From an uncultured Pelagibacteraceae bacterium (GTDB lineage Bacteria; Pseudomonadota; Alphaproteobacteria; Pelagibacterales; Pelagibacteraceae), in the NCBI GenBank assembly GCA_902617645.1, contig CACMXM010000004.1, positions 1-41,959 of the forward strand: a stretch of DNA of 41,959 bases, read 5' to 3'. Each line of letters begins with the position of its first letter. Position 1 is the first letter of the stretch. The position numbers and the translations under genes are program-made. The notes beneath the pieces were generated by a model. That model had not been told where the DNA came from, made no database searches, and was given only the letters and a program-made list of their open reading frames with translations. Positions 9,768-19,156 of this stretch are shown piece by piece.

Positions 9768-10492
9768 TTTTTAAATATATAATCGGCTTGAAAATACAAA
9801 AACCTACTTTTCCTTCCACCGTTTGTGTTTATTTGAATTCTTCCAATATAAACATCCTCTTTAACAACGTATGCTCCGTCAGTATCTGCTGCGGCTGTGT
9901 GTGTTAAACAATTATTACCAGTTGAATTAGGACAAATTTTAAATATCTCAACACTTTTTACGTCTTTTTCATTTTTACACTTAACGACTCTATCATCACC
10001 TATCAATTCCTCCCATTTACTTATTTTATTTTGGGGAGCATTATTTTTTTGATTATCATAAATATTTTTTATTTCACTTTTTGATAAAAACTTACCTTTA
10101 TTCGGACTACAAACATTTGAATTTGTGTCTTTAATATTCCAACCACCATCTACTAAATATTGTGAAAATTTTACTCCCTCAACAGTATCGCCATCAATTC
10201 CTACTACATTACCAAGTGAATCTATCCCGTAATCAGAAGAATTTGGATTTACCCCATGTAGACTATCTCTATGGCCAATTATATCCTCGGCTATCATTCC
10301 AGTTAAGTAATTTACTTTTGTTCTTTCACTCGATATATCAATTGAATTTATTGAAAAGTTCACTAACTGAAATACTGCAACAAATCCAATTCCAACGATA
10401 GCAGTTGAAAGTAATGCCTCTAAAAGAGTTAACCCTTTTTCAGATGATTTTTTTAAAGTTTTAAAATAAGTAATAATTATTGTGAAACCCAT
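9764..10492 (-). CDS. pilV: PilV-like minor pilin
   Basis: 242 aa; prepilin motif EKG/LTLLEALLSTAIVGIGFVAVFQLV; overlaps pilW. Confidence 0.78.
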   Translation of the reverse strand: MGFTIIITYFKTLKKSSEKGLTLLEALLSTAIVGIGFVAVFQLVNFSINSIDISSERTKVNYLTGMIAEDIIGHRDSLHGVNPNSSDYGIDSLGNVVGIDGDTVEGVKFSQYLVDGGWNIKDTNSNVCSPNKGKFLSKSEIKNIYDNQKNNAPQNKISKWEELIGDDRVVKCKNEKDVKSVEIFKICPNSTGNNCLTHTAAADTDGAYVVKEDVYIGRIQINTNGGRKSRFLYFQADYIFKK

Positions 10493-11211
10493 ATACCCTC
10501 ACCTCTATCAACCCATTTTTCTAAATCTATATTGCCAAATCTTCCCCAGCTAATTTTAAATGTATTTTTATTATCATCATGTGGTCCTCCTTTGTCATCA
10601 TCATTAAAAGCACATCCCTCCTTTGTAGATGAAGTTTTATTGCACACATACATGCTTTCAATATGACCATCCTCGTAAAAAAAACCGCTTGTGCTATAAT
10701 AAGTTCCATCCTTGTTGAAACAAACTGCTCCTGAAGTCTTAGATGTATCAGTGCCTTCTACTGCAATTGTAACATCTGTTAGTGTTAACTGATTTACACT
10801 TAAGGGTGAGTCATCTTGATCTCCATTGTCCGTCCAACTATCTACGCCGCTACCACATCTGGTTTCAAGCTGAGAAAAAGAAGATGGAACACCGTCTTCA
10901 TTATATCTATTTCTTAAATATCCAGCATAACTTTCCATATCTAGACCTCTTGAAACTAATAATAAATTTTTATCATTACCAACTTTTGATATTTCAAATT
11001 TTACAAATCCATAATTTCCTCTTTGAACCTGGGAAAAAATATCTCTCATAAAACTTGAAATTTTATCTACACCGTTTCTTGCCTCTCTGTCACTTTTCCA
11101 TTTTGTGAAAGGTGTGTAAGCTACAGATGAGATAATACCTATAACAACTACAACGACCAACAACTCTAAAAGAGAAAATCCTTTAACTTTCTTTGCCTGC
11201 ATTTGCATCAA
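10477..11211 (-). CDS. fimT: FimT/GspH-like minor pseudopilin
   Basis: 244 aa; prepilin motif VKG/FSLLELLVVVVVIGIISSVAYTPF; long hydrophilic C-terminal domain. Confidence 0.8.
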   Translation of the reverse strand: MMQMQAKKVKGFSLLELLVVVVVIGIISSVAYTPFTKWKSDREARNGVDKISSFMRDIFSQVQRGNYGFVKFEISKVGNDKNLLLVSRGLDMESYAGYLRNRYNEDGVPSSFSQLETRCGSGVDSWTDNGDQDDSPLSVNQLTLTDVTIAVEGTDTSKTSGAVCFNKDGTYYSTSGFFYEDGHIESMYVCNKTSSTKEGCAFNDDDKGGPHDDNKNTFKISWGRFGNIDLEKWVDRGEGIWVSQ

Positions 11212-12196
11212 TCTTTCCAGCCGCTGCTAAATTTTCTAAAGACTTAGACATAGTTATCATTCCATCTTTAACGGCAGTTTGCATGATGCTTGGAATTTGA
11301 TGAATTTTTGCTTCTCTTATTAAGTTTTGAATTGGAGCAGTACATTTCATTATTTCAAAAGCACCAACACGACCTTGACCGTCCTTCGTTTTTAATAATC
11401 TTTGAGTAACAACCATCTTTAATGATGTAGATAGCTGAGCACGAATTTGCGCTTGTTGTTCTGGTGGGAAAACGTCAATAATTCTATTTATAGTATTTGG
11501 TGCACCACTAGTGTGCAATGTGCCAAATACTAGATGTCCTGTTTCAGCAGCCGTAAGTGCTAAACTTACAGTTTCTAAATCTCTCATCTCTCCAACTAAT
11601 ATTACATCTGGATCTTCTCGAAGAGCTGCTTTTAAAGCACTAGCAAATGTTTGGGTTTGTTTTCCAACTTCTCTATGAGACACAATACTTTTTGCATCTT
11701 TGTGAATAAATTCAACTGGATCCTCAACTGTAATAATGTTTGATGTCCTTGTCTTATTAATTTCATTTACAATAGCAGCCAAAGTTGTAGATTTTCCTGA
11801 GCCGGTTGGTCCTGTAACTAAAACTAAACCTTTATGCATATCTATAATGTCATAAAGCGCATCCGGTAAATCAAATTGTCCCATTTCTGGAATTTTGCTC
11901 TCTACTCTTCTTAGTACTGCGGCTGGTCCATTTAAAGTTTTGTAGAAGTTTGCTCTAAATCTTAGACCACTTATAGTGACAGCGGAGTCCAGCTCATGTG
12001 TGTCTTGGAATTTTTTTGTTTCATGTTCATTACAGTTAGTAGTTAACATATCTATTAAATCTTGGGGTTTAACTACAACATCCTTAACCATTATAATTTC
12101 ACCAGTTTGCCTATACGCGAGAGGTGAGCCAGATCTAATATGAAAATCTGAAATCTTTTTATTATTTTTTGCTAGTTCTTCTAATTTTTCAAACAT
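11183..12196 (-). CDS. pilT: Type IV pilus retraction ATPase
   Basis: 337 aa; Walker A GPTGSGKSTTLAA, Asp box ITVEDPVEF, Walker B ALREDPDVILVGEMRD, LVFGTLHTSGA, VTQRLL. Confidence 0.95.
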   Translation of the reverse strand: MFEKLEELAKNNKKISDFHIRSGSPLAYRQTGEIIMVKDVVVKPQDLIDMLTTNCNEHETKKFQDTHELDSAVTISGLRFRANFYKTLNGPAAVLRRVESKIPEMGQFDLPDALYDIIDMHKGLVLVTGPTGSGKSTTLAAIVNEINKTRTSNIITVEDPVEFIHKDAKSIVSHREVGKQTQTFASALKAALREDPDVILVGEMRDLETVSLALTAAETGHLVFGTLHTSGAPNTINRIIDVFPPEQQAQIRAQLSTSLKMVVTQRLLKTKDGQGRVGAFEIMKCTAPIQNLIREAKIHQIPSIMQTAVKDGMITMSKSLENLAAAGKIDANAGKES

Positions 12197-12323
12197 GATA
12201 ATTATTTATATAATAGCTATGTTAAAATAAATTATAAACTGTAGAATTGGCCCAAAATAGTCAAAAAAATTGTTATTTTTCGAACAAATTTAAGTATTTT
12301 TTTGATCATTTGTAATAATAAAC

Positions 12324-13436
12324 ATGATTCTGATAAAAAAACTTTATGAGGCGTTAAAAATTCTATTAGTCACATTTATTTTTTCTTTAATAGTAGACTT
12401 TTTATTTGGAGAAAAAATTATAAAATATTTTGATCCTTTTTTTGCAAAGTCACAATTCTATGAAAGACTAATTAGAATCGATCATCCAATATACCATCAT
12501 ACTTTAAGAGCAAATGTTCAATATTCTAATAACGTAAGCTTTCTAGGAAACTACGAACTATGTACAAATAACCATGGATTTAAATCAAAGTGTAATGAAG
12601 TGATTGATAAAAACTTTGAATTCGCATTCATTGGAGATTCTTTTACAGAGGGAACACCTATAGAATATCAAGATAGTTTCGTTGGTATTTTTTCTGAAAC
12701 GTCTGGATATAAAACTGCCAACCTTGGAATAGTATCATATTCCCCAAAAATATATTTATCAAAAGTGAATTATTTAATAAATGAAGGTTTTAATTTTGAC
12801 CATATGGTTGTCTTTATAGATATAAGTGACTTTTATGATGATACGAATTTTTATTCTATAGATGAAAGTTTAAAAGTTACTGAAAAATATTCTAAAAAGA
12901 AAAACTTGAAACGTAGAAAATTTTTAAGAAATAATTTTCCACTGACAAACTTTTATATGTTTGTCTTGAAAAAATATAGGTTTAAGAGTGAAGAAGATAA
13001 AGAATTGAGTGCAAATGATGAAAATCCTGTCTTCACTGACAAAGTCAATCTCAAAGCAAAATGGACATATTCGAAAGAAGATACAATTGAAAGATACGAT
13101 TTAGGAATAAAAGAGGGAAATCAAATAATGGTTAGTCATATGGAAAAACTTTATGAAATATTATCTCAAAATAATATCAAATTAAGTTTAGCAGTTTATC
13201 CTTGGCCACATCAGTTAAAAAACGATGTGATAAACTCCATCCATGTAAAAATATGGCAGGAATTCTGTGAAAACAAATGCGAAAATTTTATTAATTATTT
13301 TCCAATTTTCTTTGATGAAATGAATAATTCTTCTTACTTAAAAACTTATAAAAAATACTATTTCAAAAATGACCCACATTTTAATAAAATTGGACATAAA
13401 GTCTTAGCAAATAAATTAATAGAAATTTTTAAATAA
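12324..13436 (+). CDS. SGNH/GDSL hydrolase-like membrane-anchored protein
   Basis: 370 aa; N-terminal TM segment; FIGDSFTEGTPI block I and DPHFNKIGHKVLA C-terminal Asp/His motif. Confidence 0.65.
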   Translation: MILIKKLYEALKILLVTFIFSLIVDFLFGEKIIKYFDPFFAKSQFYERLIRIDHPIYHHTLRANVQYSNNVSFLGNYELCTNNHGFKSKCNEVIDKNFEFAFIGDSFTEGTPIEYQDSFVGIFSETSGYKTANLGIVSYSPKIYLSKVNYLINEGFNFDHMVVFIDISDFYDDTNFYSIDESLKVTEKYSKKKNLKRRKFLRNNFPLTNFYMFVLKKYRFKSEEDKELSANDENPVFTDKVNLKAKWTYSKEDTIERYDLGIKEGNQIMVSHMEKLYEILSQNNIKLSLAVYPWPHQLKNDVINSIHVKIWQEFCENKCENFINYFPIFFDEMNNSSYLKTYKKYYFKNDPHFNKIGHKVLANKLIEIFK

Positions 13437-13450
13437 AATTAATTTAAAGT

Positions 13451-13792
13451 TTAATAAAAAAGATAATAAATAACCCAAACAATCAAAGAATATTCAAAAA
13501 AAGTTTTTGTCATAATCAATTGTTTTTCAGTAAATTTTGAAGCCAAAAATTTACCTAAAAATTTAAATCCTAAATGAACTAATACAATTGAAAAAATAAC
13601 ACCAATTAAAATAAATTTAATAGAAAAATTTTTATATCCAAAATAAATTGCAGCAATCAAAGTTAACCAGGAAACATTAGATATAAATACTTTAAAAATT
13701 AGACCAGCTTTTTTACTGAAAATAGATTGTGTTTTTATTAATGAATAGGACCAAATTATTCCAACCAAAAAACTAATATATTTAATAATCAC
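13451..13792 (-). CDS. Small integral membrane protein (113 aa, probable GTG start)
   Basis: The track ORF extends to 13921 and overlaps the upstream gene; a GTG at 13792 just after the upstream stop gives MIIKYISFLVGIIWSYSLIKT..., strongly hydrophobic. Confidence 0.55.
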   Translation of the reverse strand: MIIKYISFLVGIIWSYSLIKTQSIFSKKAGLIFKVFISNVSWLTLIAAIYFGYKNFSIKFILIGVIFSIVLVHLGFKFLGKFLASKFTEKQLIMTKTFFEYSLIVWVIYYLFY

Positions 13793-13796
13793 TAAA

Positions 13797-14582
13797 TTAT
13801 CTAATCGTAATTGTAACATTCGGCTCTTGAGGCTCGAAGTAACAAAGATCTGCTTGTGTAGGATGTTCGCTTGCTTTAATTGCTGTAGAAGTTCCAAAAG
13901 AAATATCAATAACAGGTGCAATTAATGCTACCGTATAAGGAGCGGAAAGTTCATAAACCATAACGTGGTCATCTGAAGTACTTCCGTCTGCGTGTTGAGT
14001 TTGAAAAGTGGAAATTGAGCCTTGATCATATGTTACAGTTTGTGCATCAGATAAACCTAAGTTGCCACATTCTGTATTACCACAAAGTTTCATTTGATCA
14101 TTTTTTAAATAGAGATCGGCTTCAGCAGCTGTTCCACCATCATCGACTACCGGGGTTCTATCATATTTTTCATTGCTATCTAAACTTCCTCCTGGGTACG
14201 CTGATCCAGAAAGTGCTGCAGTTGTAGCGCAATTTGCGGTCACTCCTGTAACTTCTAAATCTGCTTTTATTGTAAACTTCCTATCTATTGTAACTCTCAT
14301 ATGAGTATAAGTTTCTCCAAGTGGTAAAAGAGCTGGATCGCCATATGAAGCTGCTGCTGTACCAGCATCAGTTGATGCAATATCAACTGTTTTATCAGTT
14401 TCTCCAACTACTATAGCATTTTCACAACTTGTTACGCTCGTACTTGCTGTGCAGAGTTCGACTTTTTTCATTGTAACTTTGTATACATCTGCAGCGCCTG
14501 TAGTGCTTGCTGAGTACAAATTACTAATAAAAATAAAAAATAAAATTTTTACAAAGATAAAATATTTAAATAATTTATTCAT
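13797..14582 (-). CDS. Secreted Thr/Ser/Ala-rich protein of unknown function
   Basis: 261 aa; signal peptide (MNKLFKYFIFVKILFFIFISNLYSA); start overlaps upstream stop by 1 nt (TAATG). Confidence 0.75.
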   Translation of the reverse strand: MNKLFKYFIFVKILFFIFISNLYSASTTGAADVYKVTMKKVELCTASTSVTSCENAIVVGETDKTVDIASTDAGTAAASYGDPALLPLGETYTHMRVTIDRKFTIKADLEVTGVTANCATTAALSGSAYPGGSLDSNEKYDRTPVVDDGGTAAEADLYLKNDQMKLCGNTECGNLGLSDAQTVTYDQGSISTFQTQHADGSTSDDHVMVYELSAPYTVALIAPVIDISFGTSTAIKASEHPTQADLCYFEPQEPNVTITIR

Positions 14583-15424
14583 TAATCTGTTCTCGAAATT
14601 GTAGATGTTCCTTTAAACTCTACTACTATTTTATTATTTCTCTTAACTTTACTTAAAAGTTCACCACTCATATCTTTTTCCTCTTTCCATGGACTTTCGC
14701 TTAAAAAGCCATCCTGTAACGAAGGACCTGATCTTGGGGGATACACAAACATTACTCTTGCGAACCATTCATCTTCTAAACCTTTTTTGTCTTTATCATC
14801 ATATGCTAATTCTAGGTTTAAATTAGGACTTAGTAATAGCTCTGAACCTAGTTTAGTTCCTTTAATATCATCTCTGTCTCTTCCAAACCATTCGTAAGCA
14901 TTCACAAATACATCAGCCCAGTGCATATATGGAACTTGAGATGCTAAATTTAAGTCATAACCTTCTAAAGGTTTTTCTTCATCTATTCCATCGCCAAGAT
15001 TTAAATAATAATTACCTGCAAAATCTAAAACCGCGTTTCTAGCCTCTAATCCAAAACTTGTTCTTGAGTTTCCATAGCTATCATAATCCCAAAAAACATT
15101 ATAACCAGTCATCATTGTATTATCATCACTTAACATTCTTTGACCGAAACCAATATTGCCTACTGTTCTTTCTGAATTATTTTTTTCTGTATTGAATAAA
15201 GAGAACTGGGTAAAAAGATTTCCATTATCAGTAGTGTCAATTTCTCTTACACCAAGAATACTATAATCTGGTTTATGATTTTCTCTTAAGTCTACACTTA
15301 CCTCAGTGGTGCCTTCTCCAGGTATTAAATCAGCAATTATATTTGAAATTTTATTTGTTAATTCGTCTGCATTAGAAGATGTAAATATGAAAACTGTAAA
15401 TATTGCTATAATTATATTTTTCAT
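14582..15424 (-). CDS. Inverse autotransporter (intimin/invasin-type) beta-barrel domain protein lacking a passenger
   Basis: 280 aa; signal peptide; MMTGYNVFWDYDSYGNSRTSFGLEARNAVLDFAGNYYLNL..PLEGYDLNLASQVPY pattern of IAT beta domains; terminal LLSKVKRNNKIVVEFKG resembles the conserved V-x-RNNNIVLEYRK linker of intimin/invasin. Confidence 0.78.
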   Translation of the reverse strand: MKNIIIAIFTVFIFTSSNADELTNKISNIIADLIPGEGTTEVSVDLRENHKPDYSILGVREIDTTDNGNLFTQFSLFNTEKNNSERTVGNIGFGQRMLSDDNTMMTGYNVFWDYDSYGNSRTSFGLEARNAVLDFAGNYYLNLGDGIDEEKPLEGYDLNLASQVPYMHWADVFVNAYEWFGRDRDDIKGTKLGSELLLSPNLNLELAYDDKDKKGLEDEWFARVMFVYPPRSGPSLQDGFLSESPWKEEKDMSGELLSKVKRNNKIVVEFKGTSTISRTD

Positions 15425-15465
15425 ATTTTATTTATTAAATCATTGAATTAGGCTTGTATACACTT

Positions 15466-15846
15466 TTATATATAATCTTTAGATTTAAAAACAAGACATA
15501 TACCATTATTGCAGTATCTTTTTCCTGTTGGTTTTGGTCCATCATCAAAAATATGACCATGATGTCCTCCACAATTTTTACAATGATATTCTGTTCGAGG
15601 ATATCCTAATATATGATCTGTTTTAGTTTCAAAGACATCCGGCAAAGATTCAAAAAAAGAAGGCCATCCAGATCCACTTTCATATTTAGTAGAGGATTCA
15701 AATAATTTTATACCACATCCCACACAATGATAACTTCCTTTCCTTTTTTCAGAATTCAATTCACTAGAACCAGGAGGCTCTGTGCCCTCCTCTAGTAAAA
15801 CTATTTTTTGTTCAGCTGTAAGTTTAGATTTATCAATCTTAGACAT
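15466..15846 (-). CDS. msrB: Peptide-methionine (R)-S-oxide reductase
   Basis: YHCVGCGIKLFESSTKYESGSGWPSFF, CKNCGGHHGHIFDDGP..GKRYCNNG; start moved to internal ATG at 15846 (MSKIDKSKL). Confidence 0.93.
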   Translation of the reverse strand: MSKIDKSKLTAEQKIVLLEEGTEPPGSSELNSEKRKGSYHCVGCGIKLFESSTKYESGSGWPSFFESLPDVFETKTDHILGYPRTEYHCKNCGGHHGHIFDDGPKPTGKRYCNNGICLVFKSKDYI

Positions 15847-15847
15847 T

Positions 15848-16735
15848 TTATTTTTTTTTATTCGATAAAAATAAACCAATTATAACTAAAATTGAACCAA
15901 TAGTATGAAAATATCTAAATTGCTCATCGAAAAAGAGCATTGCCATAAAAGTACTAAACAAAGGTATTAATGACAAAAAAATTCCTGATCTATTGGGTCC
16001 GATAATTGAAACCGCTCCTGCCCAACAATAATAAGATCCAATGCTTGGAAATAAGGCTAAATAAATTAAACAGTATATAAATGTTTCATCAATAGTTGCT
16101 GCATTACCCTGATAATATTCGAAACTAAATTGAGGTAATAAAAAAATAAGGCCACAAGTACAAACAATATGGACAAAACTCAGAAGTGATATTTTTAGTT
16201 TTAATTTTTTAAGAAAAGATGAATATAAACCCCAACAAATTACAGCACCTATCATCCAAATATCACCGATATTAAAATCTAAATTTAATAAAATATTTAA
16301 ATTAAATTTAGTAATTATTACTAAAATTCCTAAGACTGAAATTAAAAGTCCAAGTAACTGATAAAAATTTGTTTTTTCTATTTTAAATAAAAAACAAGAT
16401 AAAATGATTGCAGCAGGGATAGCAGTATTAAATAAAGATGCATTTATTACTTGTGTATATTGTAGTGAAACATATACAAACGAATTAAATAAACCCACAC
16501 TTGTCAGTCCAAGAAAAAGCAGTAAGGGCAAATTATTAATAATTTTTTTTTTTTTACTCAGTATTTCTTTGTAAGTAAAAGGTAATAATATGAACCAAAC
16601 AGTTAACCATCTGAAAAAAACTAATGAGAAAGGTGAGATACTTTCAACAAAAGCAAATTTACCAATAATAAAATTACCAGCCCAAAAGATTGATGCTAGG
16701 ACTAGCATCACATAAGCTTTTATATTAAGGCTCAC
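15848..16735 (-). CDS. EamA/DMT-family transporter
   Basis: 295 aa, ~10 TM segments; ILASIFWAGNFIIGKF and duplicated EamA-like repeats. Confidence 0.85.
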   Translation of the reverse strand: MSLNIKAYVMLVLASIFWAGNFIIGKFAFVESISPFSLVFFRWLTVWFILLPFTYKEILSKKKKIINNLPLLLFLGLTSVGLFNSFVYVSLQYTQVINASLFNTAIPAAIILSCFLFKIEKTNFYQLLGLLISVLGILVIITKFNLNILLNLDFNIGDIWMIGAVICWGLYSSFLKKLKLKISLLSFVHIVCTCGLIFLLPQFSFEYYQGNAATIDETFIYCLIYLALFPSIGSYYCWAGAVSIIGPNRSGIFLSLIPLFSTFMAMLFFDEQFRYFHTIGSILVIIGLFLSNKKK

Positions 16736-17970
16736 TAGCTGAACCTTAAGGAACTATAAGGATCTAATTCCAAATTTGTATTTTCTTCAGAAATCATTTT
16801 TGAAATTATTTTCCCTGATATGGCTCCTAAAGTCCAACCTAAATGATGATGACCAAAAGAATAAAATACATTTTTATAATTCTTTGATGGCCCAATCACA
16901 GGTAAAAAGTCTGGAAGCGTTGGCCTGAAACCCAACCATTCGTCTTCATGCTCTGGAAGGCCATCAAGCATGAATCTAGCATTTTCAACTAAATTTTTAA
17001 TTCTTCCTTTTGAAGGTGAATTTTTTAAGCCTCCAAATTCTACAGTTCCAACAACTCTTAACCCTTGTTCCATAGGTGTCATTCCAAAACCTCTATTTGA
17101 AAAGACTACAGGTCTTGATATTAAATGTTCACAGTCTTTAAAATGAATATGATAACCTCTTTCTGTATCGAGTGGAACATTTTCAAATAAATCATTTGTA
17201 AATTTTTTAGATAAAGCACCACAAGCAATCACAATTTTATCAAAAACAAATCTTTGGCTCTCTGTCCTTAAAACAGGTTTCTCTTGATCAAAGTTTATAT
17301 CTTTAATTTGGTATTTGTAAAATTTTCCTTCTTTTTGTAAAAACAAATCAAACAACTTCATCAGAAGTCTTCTAGGGTTATTTGTATGCTTTGCATATGA
17401 GTAGAATACACCACCATCATAAATTGGTTTAATATTTGGTTCCAAATCATGGATTTCTTTTTGGTTAAGTAGTTGTTGTCTTACACCAAGCTGATCTCTT
17501 ATTTTTATCTCAAGCTCTCTACTTGATAGATTTTTATTATTCCAAATATACATTATTCCATTGCTAACAACTAAGTTCTCAGTATCAATTTCATCAAATA
17601 ATTCCTCGTAAGCTGGTAATGATAAATCTAGGATTTGATGCATATACTTTGCGGTGTGCATCATTTTTTTCTTTGTGCAGTTTCTTATAAATTTCAAAAA
17701 CCATGGAATCATTTTTGGCACATAATTCCACTTGAGTGCTAAAGGACCAGTTGAGCTTAAAAGCATAGCTGGTACATCTGTTAAAATATCAGGTCTATTT
17801 AATGGAACTGAGGCATATGGAGAAAAATGTCCTGCATTACCATAAGAAGCTAAACTTCCTGGCTCCTCTTTATCAAATAATACCACTTCATATCCTTTTT
17901 TTTGAAGGAACAATGCGTTACACACACCTTGAATACCTGCACCAATTATTCCTACACGCAACTTTCTCAT
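16735..17970 (-). CDS. FAD-dependent oxidoreductase, D-amino acid dehydrogenase (DadA)-like
   Basis: 411 aa; N-terminal Rossmann VGIIGAGIQGVCNALFLQKKGYEVVLFDKE; SFGHHHLGWTLGAISGKIIS C-terminal DAO motif. Confidence 0.85.
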   Translation of the reverse strand: MRKLRVGIIGAGIQGVCNALFLQKKGYEVVLFDKEEPGSLASYGNAGHFSPYASVPLNRPDILTDVPAMLLSSTGPLALKWNYVPKMIPWFLKFIRNCTKKKMMHTAKYMHQILDLSLPAYEELFDEIDTENLVVSNGIMYIWNNKNLSSRELEIKIRDQLGVRQQLLNQKEIHDLEPNIKPIYDGGVFYSYAKHTNNPRRLLMKLFDLFLQKEGKFYKYQIKDINFDQEKPVLRTESQRFVFDKIVIACGALSKKFTNDLFENVPLDTERGYHIHFKDCEHLISRPVVFSNRGFGMTPMEQGLRVVGTVEFGGLKNSPSKGRIKNLVENARFMLDGLPEHEDEWLGFRPTLPDFLPVIGPSKNYKNVFYSFGHHHLGWTLGAISGKIISKMISEENTNLELDPYSSLRFS

Positions 17971-18031
17971 AATTTAAATATACATCATTATGATATTGAA
18001 TCTATCGCGACAAATTAATCGGTATTATTTA

Positions 18032-19156
18032 TTAGTTAATTATTTGCTTATGATAAATTTTTGTGCTCATTACAATACTTAGTCCTATCATCGTCGCTAA
18101 CATTGATGAACCACCATATGACATAATGGGTAGAGGAGAACCAACTATTGGTAGTAAACCTAAAACCATACTCATATTTACAGCTATATAAATAAAGATT
18201 GCTGAGCCGAAACCATAACAAAATAATCTACCAAAATAGCTTCTTGATATGGATCCGATCTTAATTATTCTGTAAATAAGTATTCCATATATTATAAGCA
18301 AAAATACAGATCCAATAAATCCATGTTCTTCAGAAAAAAGTGTAAAAATAAAATCGGTATGTTTTTCTGGAAGGAACTCTAAGTAACTTTGAGTTCCCTG
18401 TAAAAAACCTTTACCAGTTAAACCACCAGAACCTACAGCTATTTTAGATTGAATAATTTGATAACCCGCTCCAAGAGGATCACGGTCGGGATTAAAAAAA
18501 CTTAATATACGAAGTTTCTGGTAAGGTTTTAAAAATGAAATTACAAAAGGGAAAGATATTAACAATACTAAACCGCTATAAACGAAATATCTAATATTTA
18601 ATCCTGCTAACCACAATACGATAAGTCCGCTGGCAGCTATTAGAATTGATGTTCCAAGATCTGGTTGGCTCACAACTAGTACTATTGGCATCACAAGAAT
18701 TGCTAGAGAAACAATTATATTTTTAAAACTGCTAACATTTGTAATTTGTTCCCTATGAAAAAATCTTGCAAAACAAACTATAATTGCAATTTTCATAAGT
18801 TCAGATGGTTGAAGATTTATAAAGTAAAGATTAATCCATCTCTGAGATCCTGAGGCCGTAATACCATATAAAGAAGCCCAAATTAAAAAGCCAAGAATAA
18901 CAATATAAAAAAGATAAGCAGTAGAATGCCAAAATCTCAGGCTGAAAAAAGATAAAAAAAGCATCAAAATAAAAAATACTAAAAATCTAATTAAGTGACT
19001 TTTAGTGTGATATAAAAACTCTCCACCATCTGTCGAAAACATAGATAAATTACTTACCAGCCCAAGTATTAAAACACACACAATAAGTATAAAGTCGAAT
19101 GATTTTAATTTTTGGAAGAATGTTAATTGCTCTGTGTATGACGATTGTTGAAACAT
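18032..19156 (-). CDS. rodA: Rod shape-determining SEDS glycosyltransferase RodA
   Basis: 374 aa polytopic; LQPSELMKIAIIV, VVSQPDLGTSILI, EKHTDFIFTLFSEEHGF, GLLPIVGSPLPIMSYGGSSML. Confidence 0.95.
   Translation of the reverse strand: MFQQSSYTEQLTFFQKLKSFDFILIVCVLILGLVSNLSMFSTDGGEFLYHTKSHLIRFLVFFILMLFLSFFSLRFWHSTAYLFYIVILGFLIWASLYGITASGSQRWINLYFINLQPSELMKIAIIVCFARFFHREQITNVSSFKNIIVSLAILVMPIVLVVSQPDLGTSILIAASGLIVLWLAGLNIRYFVYSGLVLLISFPFVISFLKPYQKLRILSFFNPDRDPLGAGYQIIQSKIAVGSGGLTGKGFLQGTQSYLEFLPEKHTDFIFTLFSEEHGFIGSVFLLIIYGILIYRIIKIGSISRSYFGRLFCYGFGSAIFIYIAVNMSMVLGLLPIVGSPLPIMSYGGSSMLATMIGLSIVMSTKIYHKQIIN

Noticed and set aside
13793-13921. N-terminal extension of the 156-aa ORF
   Set aside because: Overlaps the upstream secreted-protein gene out of frame; a GTG start at 13792 is more parsimonious.
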